Positions 1 through 23,595 of a DNA stretch of 64,000 bases are shown one piece after another (within the stretch, counting starts at the first letter, position 1; every line of letters begins with the position of its first letter). Under the pieces are notes generated by a model that was not told the origin of the DNA, ran no database searches, and saw only the letters and a program-made list of their open reading frames with translations. Made by a program: the position numbers and the translations under genes. The stretch is from positions 16,001-80,000 of the forward strand of contig JAWQFJ010028530.1 in the NCBI GenBank assembly GCA_034096865.1, in the 5' to 3' direction. The DNA comes from Theodoxus fluviatilis (taxonomy: Eukaryota > Mollusca > Gastropoda > Cycloneritida > Neritidae).

Positions 1-2020
1 TTCAGTGATTGTTGGTGGTTCCAATGTACAGGAGATACATGATCTGATGAAAGGTTTCAGTGAGTGTTGATGGTTCCAATGTACAGGAGATACATGATCT
101 GATGAAAGGTTGCAGTGAGTGTAGATGGTTCCAATGTACAGGAGATGTATGATCTGATGAAAGGTTTCAGTGAGTGTTGATGGTTCCTGTGTAGCTACAT
201 GATCTGATGAAAGGTTTCAGTGAGTGTTGGTGGTTCCAATGTACAGGAGATGTATGATCTGATGAAAGGTTTTAGTGAGTGTAGATGGTTCCTGTGTACA
301 GGAGATGTATGATCTGATGAAAGGTTTCAGTGAGTGTATATATATATATATATGGTTCCAATGTACAGGAGATGTATGATCTGATAAAAGGTTTCAGTAA
401 GTGTAGATGGTTCCTGTGTACAGGAGATATGTATGATCTGATAAAAGGTTTCAGTGAGTGTTGATGGTTCCTGTGTACAGGAGGTGTATGATCTGATGAA
501 ACTGAGGTTTCAGTGATTGTTGGTGGTTCCAATGTACAGGAGATGTATGATCTGATGAAAGGTTTTAGTGAGTGTAGATGGTTCCTGTGTACAGGAGATG
601 TATGATCTGATGAAAGGTTTCAGTGTGTTGATGATTCCAATGTACAGGAGATGTATGATCTGATGAAAGGTTTCAGTGAGTGTAGATGGTTCCTGTGTAG
701 AGGAGATGTATGATCTGATGAAAGGTTTTAGCGAGTGTTGGTGGTTCCAATGTACAGGAGATGTATGATCTGATGAAAGGTTTCAGTGAGTGTTGATGAT
801 TCCAATGTACAGGAGATGTATGATCTGATGAAAGGTTGCAGTGAGTGTAGATGGTTCCTGTGTACAGGAGACACATGTATGATCTGATGAAAGGTTTCAG
901 TGAGTGTTGGTGGTTCCAATGTACAGGAGATGTATGATCTGATGAAAGGTTGCAGTGAGTGTAGATGGTTCCTGTGTACAGGAGATGTATGATCTGATGA
1001 AAGGTTGCAGTGAGTGTAGATGGTTCCTGTGTACAGGAGATGTATGATCTGATGAAAGGTTGCAGTGAGTGTTGGTGGTTCCAATGTGCAGGAAATGTAT
1101 GATCTGATGAAAGGTTTCAGTGAGTGTAGGTGGTTCCTGTGTACAGGAGATGTATGATCTGATGAAAGGTTTCAGTGAGTGTAGATGGTTCCTGTGTACA
1201 GGAGGTGTATGATCTGGTGAAAGGTTGCAGTGAGTGTAGATGGTTCCTGTGTACAGGAGGTTCAATGAGTAGAAAGTCTTACACCAGACTGTCCTTGGGT
1301 TTTTGTTGACTTCCTGCTTGCCTTTTGCAAGTGCTCAAGCATCCATGCAAGCGAGACATGTGTTTTTAAGCTGTGCACAAGGATCGGTTCCTGTGTACAG
1401 GAGATGTATGATCTGATGAAAAGTTTCAGTGAGTGTTGGTGGTTCCAATGTGCAGGAAATGTATGATCTGGTGAAAGGTTGCAGTGAGTGTTGATGGTTC
1501 CTGTGTACAGGAGATGTATGATCTGATGAAAGGTTTCAGTGAGTGTTGGTGGTTCCAATGTGCAGGAAATGTATGATCTGATGAAAGGTTGCAGTGAGTG
1601 TTGATAGTTCCTGTGTACAGGAGATGTATGATCTGATGAAAGGTTTCAGTGAGTGTTGGTGGTTCCAATGTGCAGGAAATGTATGATCTGGTGAAAGGTT
1701 TCAGTGAGTGTTGGTGGTTCCAATGTACAGGAGATGTATGATCTGATGAAAGGTTTCAGTGAGTGTTGATGGTTCCTGTGTACAGGAGATGTATGATCTG
1801 ATGAAAGGTTGCAGTGAGTGTAGATGGTTCCTGTGTACAGGAGATGTATGATCTGATGAAAGGTTTCAGTGAGTGTAGATGGTTCCTGTGTACAGGAGGT
1901 TCAATGAGTAGAAAGTCTTACACCAGACTGTCCTTGGGTTTTTGTTGACTTCCTGCTTGCCTTTTGCAAGTGCTCAAGCATCCATGCAAGCGAGACATGT
2001 GTTTTTAAGCTGTGCAAAGG
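1..2020. repeat. 55-bp minisatellite with an internal 639-bp duplication
   Basis: About 34 copies of a 55-bp unit containing GTACAGGAGATGTATGATCT, from the window edge to 1260 and again from 1387 to 1900. Variants alternate between TTCCAATGT and TTCCTGTGT. The non-repeat flank that begins TTCAATGAGTAGAAAGTC at 1261 recurs at 1900, an offset of 639 bp, so array plus flank was duplicated as a block. Because 55 is not a multiple of three, every frame is visited and open frames here are meaningless. Confidence 0.95.
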
Positions 2021-3160
2021 ATATTTAACTTCTGATGTCTTGATTCAAACCAAAACCTACCACAGTGTATCTGTTGACTTCATTAAAAATTCATGCAGTA
2101 ATGATCAAATGGTATTATTTTTGCTGTCATGTTGTGGTATTTCCGGTTCCATACTTTTGAAAACTTTGGAGGTGAATGACAACATTATCTTCGTTATTGA
2201 TGCCAAAATCATGTTTGTCCATGCATCTCTAACAGCAGCTCACAAACTTGCAGAGAAAAAAAAAAAACCAAAACGGAGAGCACTTTGAGAGGGCGAACCT
2301 CCACTAAGGAAGGCACATGTTCGCTTCCATGGTCTGTAGAAGTAATTCAGGCAAGATGTTCTGCTAGCCAGGCATAGTGGGATGTGAATGGCTTATTGAT
2401 TCAAACAAAGGGACATGATATAAAGATAGATGGCAGCCAAAAATGCTAACCTGTTCCATATTATTTTCAGGGTGAATGCAACAATGCAATAACAATTCAT
2501 TTCATTTATTTGTATTTTTTTATTTAAAAAATTGTCATTAACACTATAACAAAAACCAGTCATTGTGGAAGACAATACAAATAGATGAAGACATTATGAT
2601 CTGGTTGGAAAAACTCCAGTCACTCCGGCTCATAGGCCTCATAGTCTCTTGGTAGACAAACGTAGCATGGGCCCATGACAAACAAGAGGATATGCTTCAA
2701 AATAATAAACTTTGTGAGCAGTCCAGGGCAGGAGGTTTGGGCATGCCGTGTTCTCCAGTCAAAGTGTGATGCAAGGACTTCGTCAGAAGGGCCATACTGG
2801 GGTTGGTTCCAAGTCTGGGTGCCAAGGCTAGGTAGACAAATGCTGCGGAAGCTGGTTCCCTCCACGTGTACATTTGCTCCAACATTGGCCAGGAGCTGGT
2901 GACAGTTAAATCTCTGTATGGCTTTGTGCATACTTGCATTGTATCTCAGTCCCCAACTAAGGTAGGAAACACGTTCCTTCCTACAGTCAAAGGACAGACA
3001 CCAACAGTTGCATTGACCTAAAAAATGGCATGCTTGTTTTATTGATGTTGCTGATTTTTTTCATACCTAAGTTAAACAAGTTTTGAATTGACTCTCACAG
3101 TCACTCACAGCCTTTTGGTGCCCTTAAAAAATAATCTACGTTTATCAACCAGGGACATTC
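2021..3160. other. Unassigned sequence with a possible minus-strand terminal exon at 2620-2940
   Basis: A minus-strand frame from 2931 to 2620 (HKAIQRFNCHQLLANVGANV ... RDYEAYEPE stop) is followed by two AATAAA signals on that strand at 2519-2524 and 2505-2510. This could be a last exon or a decayed retrocopy. I recognise no family, and overlapping frames are equally open. The rest holds nothing I can name. Confidence 0.25.
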
Positions 3161-3330
3161 TCTGTGACAGTTGCTATTCAGTACCTGCAATCAACACTGC
3201 GTGAACACCAGGTAAATTTCTGGCAGTGCAGCAGGAACTTTTCAATAGAAATACATGATAGAATAAGACAGTTTACCATTTCCATAAGGGTGCCCCCCCA
3301 ACAACAAAAAATAGTGGTTACAGGCATTTG

Positions 3331-3435
3331 GCACACACACACACATGCATGCATGTGCACACACACATGGACATATGCATGCATACACACACACACACGC
3401 AAACTTGCACACGCGCGCGCACACACACACACACA
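3331..3435. repeat. CA microsatellite
   Basis: An interrupted (CA)n tract with CATGCATG and CGCGCG interruptions, next to the SINE-like copy that starts near 3650. The open frames crossing it on both strands are repeat translations. Confidence 0.9.
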
Positions 3436-3649
3436 ACAATCGGTAGGTTGGCCTGAACAAATTTTGTTGTCTCTTTCACTGAAAATGCGTCTATTTTTTT
3501 TTACGTACAAAGTAAATTTCCCAAGAGCAGGGAAGACAGATCAGCTGGCAGTTTGTACCATCAATTTTTTTGTTTCTCTTTTTTTTTACACAATGGGAAA
3601 AAGGTTTGGGATCAGCAGGAAGAAAAAAGGGTTGCCTGGTTACCATAAA

Positions 3650-4005
3650 GGTAAAGGTGCTCTTTTTCATATTGCGACTTTTCCACCCATTGATGGATGC
3701 TCAAACCGCACACATTTTTCCCCTGGTCATCGGGATACCTCTTTTTATCATTCCAACACCATCTCAACTCCCTGGGGAGCATGCAGTCAGGCTGTGGATG
3801 AACGTGCCTATGTTATCTTTCACAATTTTCCAACTCAGCCCTCACAGATACCCGTTTTCCTTCTGAGTGGGGATAAGCAATGTGAGTAAAGCACCTTGCT
3901 CAAGGATGCAACTCTAGAATCCGCGCAGTTTCAAACACAGCATCTGCCAGCTGCTAGCGACTGCAAATTCAGCGCGCTAACCACTCAGTCACAGAGCCCA
4001 CATGT
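3650..4005 (-). mobile_element. tRNA-derived SINE, minus orientation
   Basis: Read on the minus strand it begins GGGCTCTGTGACTGAGTGG and TTAGCGCGCT, an A-box-like tRNA head. It continues through TTGAGCAAGGTGCTTTACTC, a motif seen in tRNA-derived SINEs of many marine animals. A second copy lies at 17030-17290 with the same body (the CTGGGGAGCA region and the CAGGTACCC / AGATACCCG region). Exact ends and target-site duplication were not resolved. Confidence 0.75.
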
Positions 4006-4163
4006 AATACATACATGTGTGTGCTGAGAGAGCTTCGTAAGGCGGGTTTCTCAACACATCTTGTTTGACTCTACCAAGCTTAGAACTGGATGCTTTCAGC
4101 TTTGCACTATCCCAGTGGCGAAGAGCACACTGTTATGTCGCCCTTCACTGTCTCCCCTATTGT

Positions 4164-5050
4164 TGACTCACATGCGAAGCAAAAGTGAGTCTATGTACTG
4201 AGCCGTGTCGTCCGTCCGTCCGGGCGGGCGGGCGGGCGGGCGTCCGTCCGTCCGTCCGTCCGTCCGTCCGTAAAAAACTTAAACGTTGGATTTTTCTCGG
4301 AGACTATTAAGTCTATCAACACCAAATGTGGCATGATGGTGTATGATGACAAGGCCTCAAAAAACATACATAGTGACTTGACCTTGCTTCAAGGTCAAGG
4401 TCACAGGAGCCATACATGTTGTCTCAAAAACAGTCATTTTTCACATTTTCCCAATTTTCTCCCACGTTATTGAGAATGGCGACCTTAGCTACAAGTGGTA
4501 TATAGGTCAAAGCAAGCCCTATCTTTTGATACCAGTTTGGTTGACCTTGCTTCAAGGTCAAGGTCACAGGAGCTCTTCAAAGTTGGATTGTATACATATT
4601 TTGAAGTGACCTTGACCCTGAACTATGGAAGATAACTGTTTCAAACTTAATAATTATGTGGGGCACATGTTATACTTTAATCATGAGACACATTTGTTCA
4701 CATATCGTCAAGGTCACTTTGACCCTTATGAAATGTGACCAAAATGGGGTAGTGAACCACTAAAAGTGACTATATCTCATGGTAGAAAGTGCCAATAAGC
4801 ACCATTGTGCTTCCTATGTCTTGAATTAACAGCTTTGTGTTGCATGACCTTGGATGACCTTGACCTTGGGTCAAGGTCACATGTATTTTGGTAGGAAAAA
4901 TGTGTAAAGCATTTCTTAGTGTATGATGTCATTGGTAGGTTTAGTTGTTTGACCTTGAAGGTCACCTGAAGGTCAAGATCATATAAAGGTCAAGGTCATA
5001 TAAAGGTCAAGGTCAAGCATGTGAGTCGTATGGGCTTTGCCCTTCTTGTT
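4164..5050 (+). mobile_element. AAGGTCA-rich interspersed element, copy 1
   Basis: 887 bp. The left end is TGACTCACATGCGAAGC and the right end includes GCATGTGAGTC then GGGCTTTGCCCTTCTTGTT, giving an inverted repeat of about 11 bp (GACTCACATGC). Inside are a (CCGT)n/(GGCG)n block at 4207-4270 and about nineteen AAGGTCA/TGACCTT heptamers, many as TCAAGGTCAAGGTCA. It matches the copy at 52333-53210 in inverse orientation over its whole length. No open frame of note, so it is non-autonomous. Confidence 0.9.
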
Positions 5051-5089
5051 AGTAGATGAGGTAATCGAAACACACACACACACCCCCCC

Positions 5090-15533
<10,444 letters not shown>

Positions 15534-16490
15534 CATCCGGCGTTTGTCCCCCATGCTTCATTGAGGGACGGCTGCAGTTGGATGTGAGCTGACTGAAAGG
15601 GAAGAACTCAGATGGCACTGGACAGTTGGCACCAGGGATCTTGGAGACTCCTGCTCGCACTCTGGCCCCCCATTCCCAAGTCTGTCTGTTGTCTGCTCTC
15701 TGCAGATGTTCGCCCTTTTAACTGTTGTTCCTTTGGGGTCATGTTACTTGGTGTTTGAAATGATAATCAAGAGGGTTTTTATGTCAGGGAATGATTTGAT
15801 TGTCAAGGATTTTGAATACTAGTAAATCACACGATTGTGATGGATTAAAATAAGAAGGAAAAAAGGGGCCAAGTTGGTGGCAACTGACATGAAAAAAAAG
15901 AAGAGAAGAAATTGGCTGAAACCGGTTTTTAATGAAGTGCATCGAATTTGATACAGTTTTTTGCAACTCTGTGAGTCTTTGAACGGTTGATCTCATGCTG
16001 GATAGTCTGAATTGGGGTCATATCCCTGGATGTGCAGACATTTGTGTGCTGCACACTGATAATTTCACCTGTAACAGGTATCTGATAGATGTCGCTCCCT
16101 GGATGTTGTAGAACACTTGGTACCTATCTCTCTTTCTGCCTGTCTTTTCCACTTGCCAACCTTAGCCAATGATCCTTCTTCATCGTTTCTTCGAAGTAGG
16201 TTGTGATGAAATAGTTGCAATGACCATTGTGCATATTCAATACATATCTGGGATGGTATACATGCTTTTAATACTCTCTGAGCACCGTTCCTCTTCCTTG
16301 AGAATACTTATCTTTGTGAGCACGGAATAGGCATCTTGCACATTGTATGACCAATTGGAGTTCAATTAAAACTGTTGCTTGATGATACAAAGTGGCCAAG
16401 CTCTGTGGTTTTCTGAAACAATTTTCTATTTTTAAAATGTTGGCCACTGCACTTGACATGAAGATTATGAAGTCTTTTAAGATCAGAAGT
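15534..16490. other. Downstream of spermidine synthase, no gene seen
   Basis: Probably 3' UTR and flanking sequence. No convincing poly(A) site nearby, no repeat and no coding exon recognised. Confidence 0.6.
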
Positions 16491-16499
16491 TTTTCTTAT

Positions 16500-17025
16500 T
16501 ATTTTTCCTCCCTCTCCACCTTCCTCCTCCCTTCCTTCTCCCTTCCTCCTCTCTTCCTCCTCCCTTCTTCCTCCCTTCCTCTTCCCTTCCTCCCTTCCTC
16601 TTCCCTTCTTCCCTTCCTCCTCCTTCCTATTCCCTTCCTTCTCCTTCCTCCTCCCTTTCTCCTCCCTCCCTCCTTTCTCCCTCCTTCCTCCCTCCTTCCT
16701 CCTCCCACCTCCCTCCTCCCTTCTCCCTCCTCCCTCCTCCCTCCTCCCTCCTCCCTCCCTCCTCCCTCCTCCCTCCCTCCCTCCCTCCCTCCCTCCCTCC
16801 CTCCCTCCCTCCCTCCCTCCCTCCCTCCCTCCCTCCCTCCCTCCCTCCCTCTTCGTCCTCCTCCTTCTCCCCGCTCCTCCTCCTCATTCCCTCCCCCCCC
16901 TTCCTCTGCCTCTTCTCTCCCTCCTCCTTCCTCCTCCTCCCCCCCCCTCTCCCCCCCCCCCTCCTCCTCCTCCTCCCCCCTCCTCCCCCTCCTCCTCCTC
17001 CCCCCTTCCTTTATCCTCCTCTTTT
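16500..17025. repeat. Polypyrimidine (TCC/TTCC)n tract, about 520 bp
   Basis: One strand is almost purely C and T, with a pure (TCCC)n block at about 16770-16850 and C runs near 16895-16990. The Pro/Ser frame on plus and the Gly/Glu/Arg frame on minus are products of the repeat. Confidence 0.95.
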
Positions 17026-17029
17026 TCGG

Positions 17030-17290
17030 TCTTGTGACTTTCCACCCACTGGTGAGTGCTTTAACCACACCATTTTACCCCCAGTTATCAGGGTACTCTT
17101 GTCACTTCAACATCTCAACTCGCTGGGGAGCACAAAACCAGGCTGTGAATAAATGGGCCAAAGTTAGCATTCACAGTTTTTCAGCTCAGCCGGTACAGGT
17201 ACCCATTTTACTCCTAGGTGGTGAAAAGCACTAGCTGCAAGCGCCTACAAGTCAAGCATGTTAACTACTAAGCCACATAATCCCTGTGAC
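17030..17290 (-). mobile_element. tRNA-derived SINE copy 2, minus orientation
   Basis: Shares its body with 3650-4005. Its minus-strand head reads GGGATTATGTGGCTTAGTAG and TTAACATGCTTG, a tRNA-like A-box region. The adjacent polypyrimidine tract may have grown from its tail side. Confidence 0.65.
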
Positions 17291-17896
17291 TACTTCTACT
17301 ACTGCTACTGCTACTACTACACTGCTATTACTATTTCTACTACCTCTTATGAAGGAATGCAGAACTGGACATCATTGTCAGGTCTGTCAGCATCACTGAG
17401 AGATTTTAAAGTATGTCTATTTCAACTGTGATTATTTTGCATGTTAGAGTTAATATATCATAGTGACTTGAATTTTTCAAAACTGATGCAATTTACTGTT
17501 TCCTATCTTGCACTGCTGGATGTCAGTTTATGACTCAGCAATAATTCTGTTTAAAATCCATTTCTGCCTCATTCACTTATTCCAAGCCAGTGCTCTAGAT
17601 GAAAAGTTATGTTTGAGAATCTACTTGACATAGTACTACACAGATATTCTTGTTGTCTTTGCAGTGAAAATGAACTTGTTTCTAAGTTGATTTTGATCCT
17701 TGAGGCATATTTATGTTGTCAGGAAAAAAAATCTTTGTTTGACAAGAAATTGCTCTGTGTGACATTGACTGCAAAAGTGTCAGGATCATTTGGGTTTGTG
17801 ACCTTGAGTTGAAAAGAAATAGTAAGCAGACAGACTTTGAGAGAGCACAATATCAAAAAGAAATTGGATGATCAGAGCGTATCAAATCACTCATTG

Positions 17897-17947
<51 letters not shown>

Positions 17948-19390
17948 CACTCTCCCAGATCACTCCATTGAAACATACAGAAAATCCTTAATATGTGGTT
18001 GTGCAAATGGAAGTAAGTTTTTATGGGAATCCAAGGGCTGATTTCTCTCTGCTTGTTTCTGTGTGTTGTCTCATGAAGTGTCCTGTCCTGTTGTCATGCC
18101 GAAGTTTTGGAGAGGATCTGTGAAGACCAGAGTTCCCATGGGAACCGCTGGTACTTGCTCAGTTTGAACTTGATGTGTGTGTGTACATGTGCATGTTTGT
18201 ATGTGTGCTTTTGTCAAATTCAGGCTTGTGAATTGGCTGTTATGCCTGGCAGCAAAAATCAACTGTGGATGATCACAGAGGGAGCTTGTAGGATCCCTGA
18301 TTTCGTGTGCTCATGGTGACAAGTGTCGCATCTGTTTTGTTGTGTTTTGTCAGTGTCTGTCATGGTCGTCATGTTGGTGTGCTTGGTGTCCGTAGATTGT
18401 TGTCTTGAGTGTTTCAATGATGGCAAACAGATGCTTATGCAAAGTCTAATATGTACAGAGTGTTATCATGAGAAAGTTCACGGACAGTTGTCACCTATTC
18501 CCATCAAGTTTGGGTAATTCTGAAACAGAATCTTTCCATCCTGGTGAGTATTTACTGTCAGGACTTGGAAAACTTTTATGATTATGTGTGATGGTCACAT
18601 GCCCAAACTTGTATTTTAACCCTATTTCAGAGACTGGGTACAGTTACGAGACTGCAGCGTCTCATAATGCTTGCATTGCCTATACATGTGGATTCCAGTG
18701 TTTGCCACAGTGATGAAGTGAAAGAAAATAGTAGGCAGAGAGGAGAAAACAATAATTCTTATGTTGGTTTTTAAGTTCATGGTAGGAGACTAAAAAAATT
18801 CCCTTTGAAACTTCATATTTCCCTCCTGGCAGCCAGAATTTTTAGCTGGAGAAGTGAATAAGAAAGTTTCCAACCAAACAAAAATATTACAACATGTTAT
18901 GATGGTATTTTTAGGAGCCTATTGTCATAACTTTTCGTATTAGTAACCAAATCAACTAGGTTTTTGAAATATTCAATTATTGTGATTATTATTTTAAATT
19001 ATATTAGCTAATGATAAAGGAATCTGAAATTAAATTGCAAGTAATTTTTAGGAGTCTGCCATTTGAAATGTTTTTGTACCTCTGCATAGTTTTGTGGACC
19101 TTTGGTAGTTTATTCGAATGGGTGGCAGTTGTGTAGTCATCACCACTTTACATATTGACTTTGAATAAGCATCTTCTTTATTCTATGTATCATCATCATT
19201 ATCATCGTCATTTCCATCTCAATAATTACATTCACCATAATGTCATGTCATTGCACCATGATCAGCTGCACAGAATCTGTATGACTTGAGATTAGACCAC
19301 GTGATTGCATACCATGCCTTTCCTTGAAGATGATGGATGTGGAGTGTGCAGAAACAGTCTGACAAGGGGATGCGTGAAAGTCGGAGTGTT
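17291..19390. other. Intergenic, no gene seen
   Basis: Contains an (ATT)n microsatellite at about 17896-17946 and otherwise unique AT-rich sequence. Short frames lack homology or splice support. Confidence 0.7.
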
Positions 19391-19394
19391 GTGT

Positions 19395-19600
19395 GTCGAT
19401 CGGCATAGCTCAGTTAGTGCCAGGCACTAACGCACTGGCTGCTGGTAAAGCAGCCATCTAATACTGGGGGGGGGGGGGGGGGGGGTGTGTGACAAAGACA
19501 GAATGTACAGGATCAAACATGTGATACTTGCTGGCCTTGCAGGGGAGGATTCAAGTGCGACTGTCCTTCCTGCCAGTTCTTTTGGCATGCAAGCTTTGCA
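19395..19600 (+). mobile_element. tRNA-related SINE fragment with poly-G interruption
   Basis: CGGCATAGCTCAGTTAGTGC resembles a tRNA A box, and GGATTCAAGTGCGAC, about 150 bp on, resembles a B box. A poly-G run of about 19 lies between them at 19466-19484. Boundaries were not resolved. Confidence 0.45.
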
Positions 19601-19639
19601 GAGTGTGCTGAGGTACTGAGTCGGGTTCATGCCTTATGC

Positions 19640-22040
19640 ACATCATGATTGCCAGTGGTAGAGGGTGTGAATGTATGTGCTTTCAAAGATTTTGTGACGT
19701 TGCCACAGACGTTTTTAAGAATATATTTTTACTGTAGGAAACCTTTTTAATAGATACTCAAGATATTTGTAAGATGTTACTTTACTAAGTGGATAGTTTG
19801 CAGGAATTTCTAGTAAAATCCAGTCCAATTTGTGTATGATTATATCATAACCTTGTTTCAATTCCATCAGTATTTCTGCAATAATATAAATGGCAAATTC
19901 CCTCTGAAACCTTGATGAAATTTGACGCTGTGTTCCTTTCTACATATTCATTGCCCTATGTATGTGTGAATTCTGTGTTATTGCGTTGATAATAAATCTA
20001 TGTTCCTTTTTTCTCCCTTAATATAGTTATTGCTGTAAGGGATTTATCTGAAATTGAACACATCCATTTTAACCAAGAAGTTGACTTTGGATGTTATAGA
20101 TCGTCATGCAATCTAATCTTGTGGCAGCGTCATTTTTTAATATCCCCACACTTGTTTGTGTTTGTACTCATAGAAAAGTGTTTAATTGCTTTGAATATAA
20201 AGCCGTTTAATTGCTTCAGAATTCACTGTAATTGACAATGAACTGAAGTGAATTATCATTATAATTTCTGCTGACAATCATGTAAAAATAGTTTCTTTTT
20301 TCTTCTTTTAATTTTTAAAAAATAATAAGTATCGAAGTTGTCGTAATCAGGAACGTTTTGGGCTGCAAAATGAGTTCTGTGCTCAAGCTCTGCCGTGGTG
20401 CTTAATCTGGGATGAGATGAAAGAAGAATGTCGGAATGTGCACTTAGTTATGACTCGAAGTTTGCCGAGTCACGGACAAAGCGGTACACAAATTTTGCAG
20501 GAGCTGTAGTGTCTTCAGAGAAAATATTACATGAAAGGGACCTCTTAATCCCATGAAGAAAACGTCTTGTCCTTCATGCTGACACGCCTCGTGTGTCCTC
20601 TTGCCAGTGCGTGACACGCCAGCCCTGGAAGGCTCCAGGAAAGACCAGAATTCGGGCAGCCTGCGCTCGACTAATGCGCCATCTGATTGGCTTGTCAACA
20701 TCCACTCATACACGGGAAGGCATAACGTGATAATTCGATCAAGATCATATGAAATACACGTGCCTAACAACGTTCCAGCTCGAATTAACTGCATATTAAT
20801 TTAATACCACTTGATTCCCGTCTGTTTACAAATCACTATTCGCCGACAGATGATGCAGCCGATTGGCAAATGACATGCTTTGTACTAAACTGCTTAGGCA
20901 CGCACACCCTGATTTGACAGTTCTACCTCCGCGTCTGACTGCTGGAAGCTGCGTCCTGCACATCGTCACATCAAGCTGTGATTCTACTTTTCACTTATCC
21001 ATATCCTCAACACAAATGTCCGTCAACTCTATTTTTTGGCACTTTGAAGCTGAAAAGCGGGACCTCATGCAGGGGAGTTGAGTTACTTGATGCAGCGATA
21101 ATTCTCAAGTTTATCACCATGTACATCTTTGTCAAAGCGCTTTTTTATTGATCAAGAGGAGCTTTAAAATGTTTTAATGTAATTTACTTCGTGATATTTG
21201 TCCATTTTAATCTGCACATGGTCACTCATTTGCAAAGCTATGCGCAGCGAAATTGGTTGGATGCATCGAGGGAACTAGGTGTCGCCGTCTGTCAGTAGTG
21301 GTCTTTCAAAGCCCTTCGCTGGGTACCTCACTTTTGAACTGTTTGCTGAGAGGAACTAGAACAATACACGACCATGAAGGAAACGGTCGTTTTCTAGTGG
21401 GGAACGGATCTTGAATGAAGCAAAAGACAACTAGAAGCACTATCAGTGAAAGCGTTGGTGATGATAATGGTGGTGATAACACAGAATGACATGAAAAAGG
21501 ATGGAATATCTGTGTTGTGTGCATAATACAAGTGCAAAACTTGATCTATTGTTTATGAAGGAAATTGACATGTGGGGAGATAAGGCTTTTTTGTATGTAC
21601 TGATTTACATTCCTGCCAGTGTTTGTGTGTGAAACTGAAGAATTTGAATAGTGGATGATGACAGTCATGACATCAATATCAACCGTCGCGAGCAGTTTGC
21701 TTTCAACGTATTTCTGTTGCTGCATAATTTGGCCCTCCCACCTCGAAATCTAGGCTTCATTTGGTGTTGAGTAATAAAATTCTTCCAACATACTATGAGG
21801 TTTTTGTCTTGTTTGTCTTTGGGTTGTCAAACTTTGTAACTTCTATAACACGGGAATGAAGCTATATTATGTAAGTGCGTGTGCAAACTGCTTTTCCTTG
21901 ACAGCATCTGCTGGCAGAAAAAGGAAGTTGGATTGAAGCAAAATACGAAGACGAAACGTCTTCACCAAAATAATATTATTTTACACGGAAAGCCTTTCTC
22001 TCTCTTGCCTCTTTTCACTCCAGTGACCCTTCTTCCTTTG
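19640..22040. other. Intergenic, no gene seen
   Basis: Unique AT-rich sequence. A frame on minus at 20794-20444 is open, but I see no family motif and no clear splice pair. Confidence 0.65.
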
Positions 22041-22044
22041 CTTT

Positions 22045-22094
<50 letters not shown>

Positions 22095-22385
22095 TCTCGT
22101 ACATTTATTCACAGAAAGTGATACAGGCATGATTAGAGGGGTCGCTACTTATCTTTATCATGCATTTAAGAGAAGGAAGGAAGCAATGTCCATAGATTTG
22201 CAAACTGAATTGTTTCTTAATTGAACAGAACTTTGTATTCTAAAGCGTTCATATAAGCTCTCATGATATTACTTAAGACTATTTAGACATACCAAGGAAA
22301 AAACTCCACCAAGTATATTGATACAATTTCTCATTTTGTTGTTACCATTGTGATGGGCCAAAGGCCTAAACAATAAACCAATTCG

Positions 22386-22452
<67 letters not shown>

Positions 22453-22528
22453 GTCTGTTTCTCTCTCTCTCTCTCCTGTATGTTTCTCTCTCTCTCTCCT
22501 GTATGTTTCTCTCTCTCTCTCTCCTGTA

Positions 22529-22578
<50 letters not shown>

Positions 22579-22625
22579 GTCTGTTTCTCTCTCTCCCGTC
22601 TCTCTCTCTCTCTCTCTCTCTCATA
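22045..22625. repeat. CT microsatellites
   Basis: (CT)n at about 22049-22098, and a longer one at 22390-22622 broken several times by CCTGTATGTTT or CCTGTCTGTTT. The regular spacing of the interruptions suggests expansion of a composite unit. Confidence 0.95.
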
Positions 22626-23595
22626 TGAACAGGCACGCACTCACACTCATGCACGCGCATGCGCCCCCACCATATCACACATAACTCTTCTCGGCATACC
22701 TGGCATGTGCTTTTAAACCCAAAGGCCAGATGAGCTACAACTCTCTACTCATACGCAAACTGCATTGCAATAGTCAACTAATTCTGGCCAGCCATTGCTG
22801 CACGATCATGAGCCAAGATGATGCAGCGCTTTGTGACCGCAGACAGGGAAAGACGACACAAAGTAAGAGACTGTGTCCGCAACACTTACACGAGAAGCAA
22901 ACCTCCCAAACGATGCACAAAGCTCTGCGTTGATCACGGTCTCCCCTTCCATCCCATTCCTTGCCGCCCGTTCACCATGCTAGCACTTGACTTCTTCGGA
23001 AGAGTTGGTAGAGTGCGAAGTGTCTGGCACGATGAACCAGTTACGGTTTCCCAGACCTAGTTCAGGTCTCCAGGTCGCGTGGCGACGTGCAGTTTCGATT
23101 CCACTTTGTGAACAGAACCTCTCGTTGCGGTAAACTTCAATGCAATGACGAGAGCAGGCGAAACATTAACGAGAATTTGATTTAGGAACGACGAGGGTGT
23201 GATAACAGCTTGCGTGCTCAGGGTTTGTCTTTCTGTGGAAAGACCAATCCCTGGCACCGAAGGTTATCGCTGGGACGCTGACGACTGCGAGAGGTCCATT
23301 TTAATAGAGATATCTTTTGACAAAACGGGGTTTTCAATCATTGTCATTGCCCCTGCACTGACGTCACATGGTCGACTTCGATGGAAAGCGAGATGAATGG
23401 TATTTCCTTATCGACCTGCTACTACTGCTCTAGGATATATTCAAAATAAGCTTGTATGAATAAAGCCTGCTTTTAAAAGTTTGCGGCAAAAACACTTTCA
23501 ATAACTGTTCATAAAACCAAAAATGAATGGATTATTTCTTGAATTGGCGACGTGTACTATTGTATGGCCAAATTTAAAGAACTTAATGAATATGT
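22626..23595. other. Intergenic, no gene seen
   Basis: Mixed-composition sequence. Frames of 65-80 codons on plus between 22730 and 23400 have no recognisable family or flanking splice pair. Confidence 0.6.

Noticed and set aside
1..1900. CRISPR-like array of 55-bp units
   Set aside because: There are no unique spacers; the whole 55 bp repeats. No cas genes, and the genome is eukaryotic.
16392..17234. A 280-codon Pro/Ser/Leu frame and a 189-codon Gly/Glu/Arg frame
   Set aside because: Both come from the (TCC)n polypyrimidine tract and the adjacent SINE.
22269..22716. Arg-Glu and Ser-Leu rich frames, suggestive of an RS-type protein
   Set aside because: They are encoded by a CT microsatellite; no flanking RRM or splice-supported exons.
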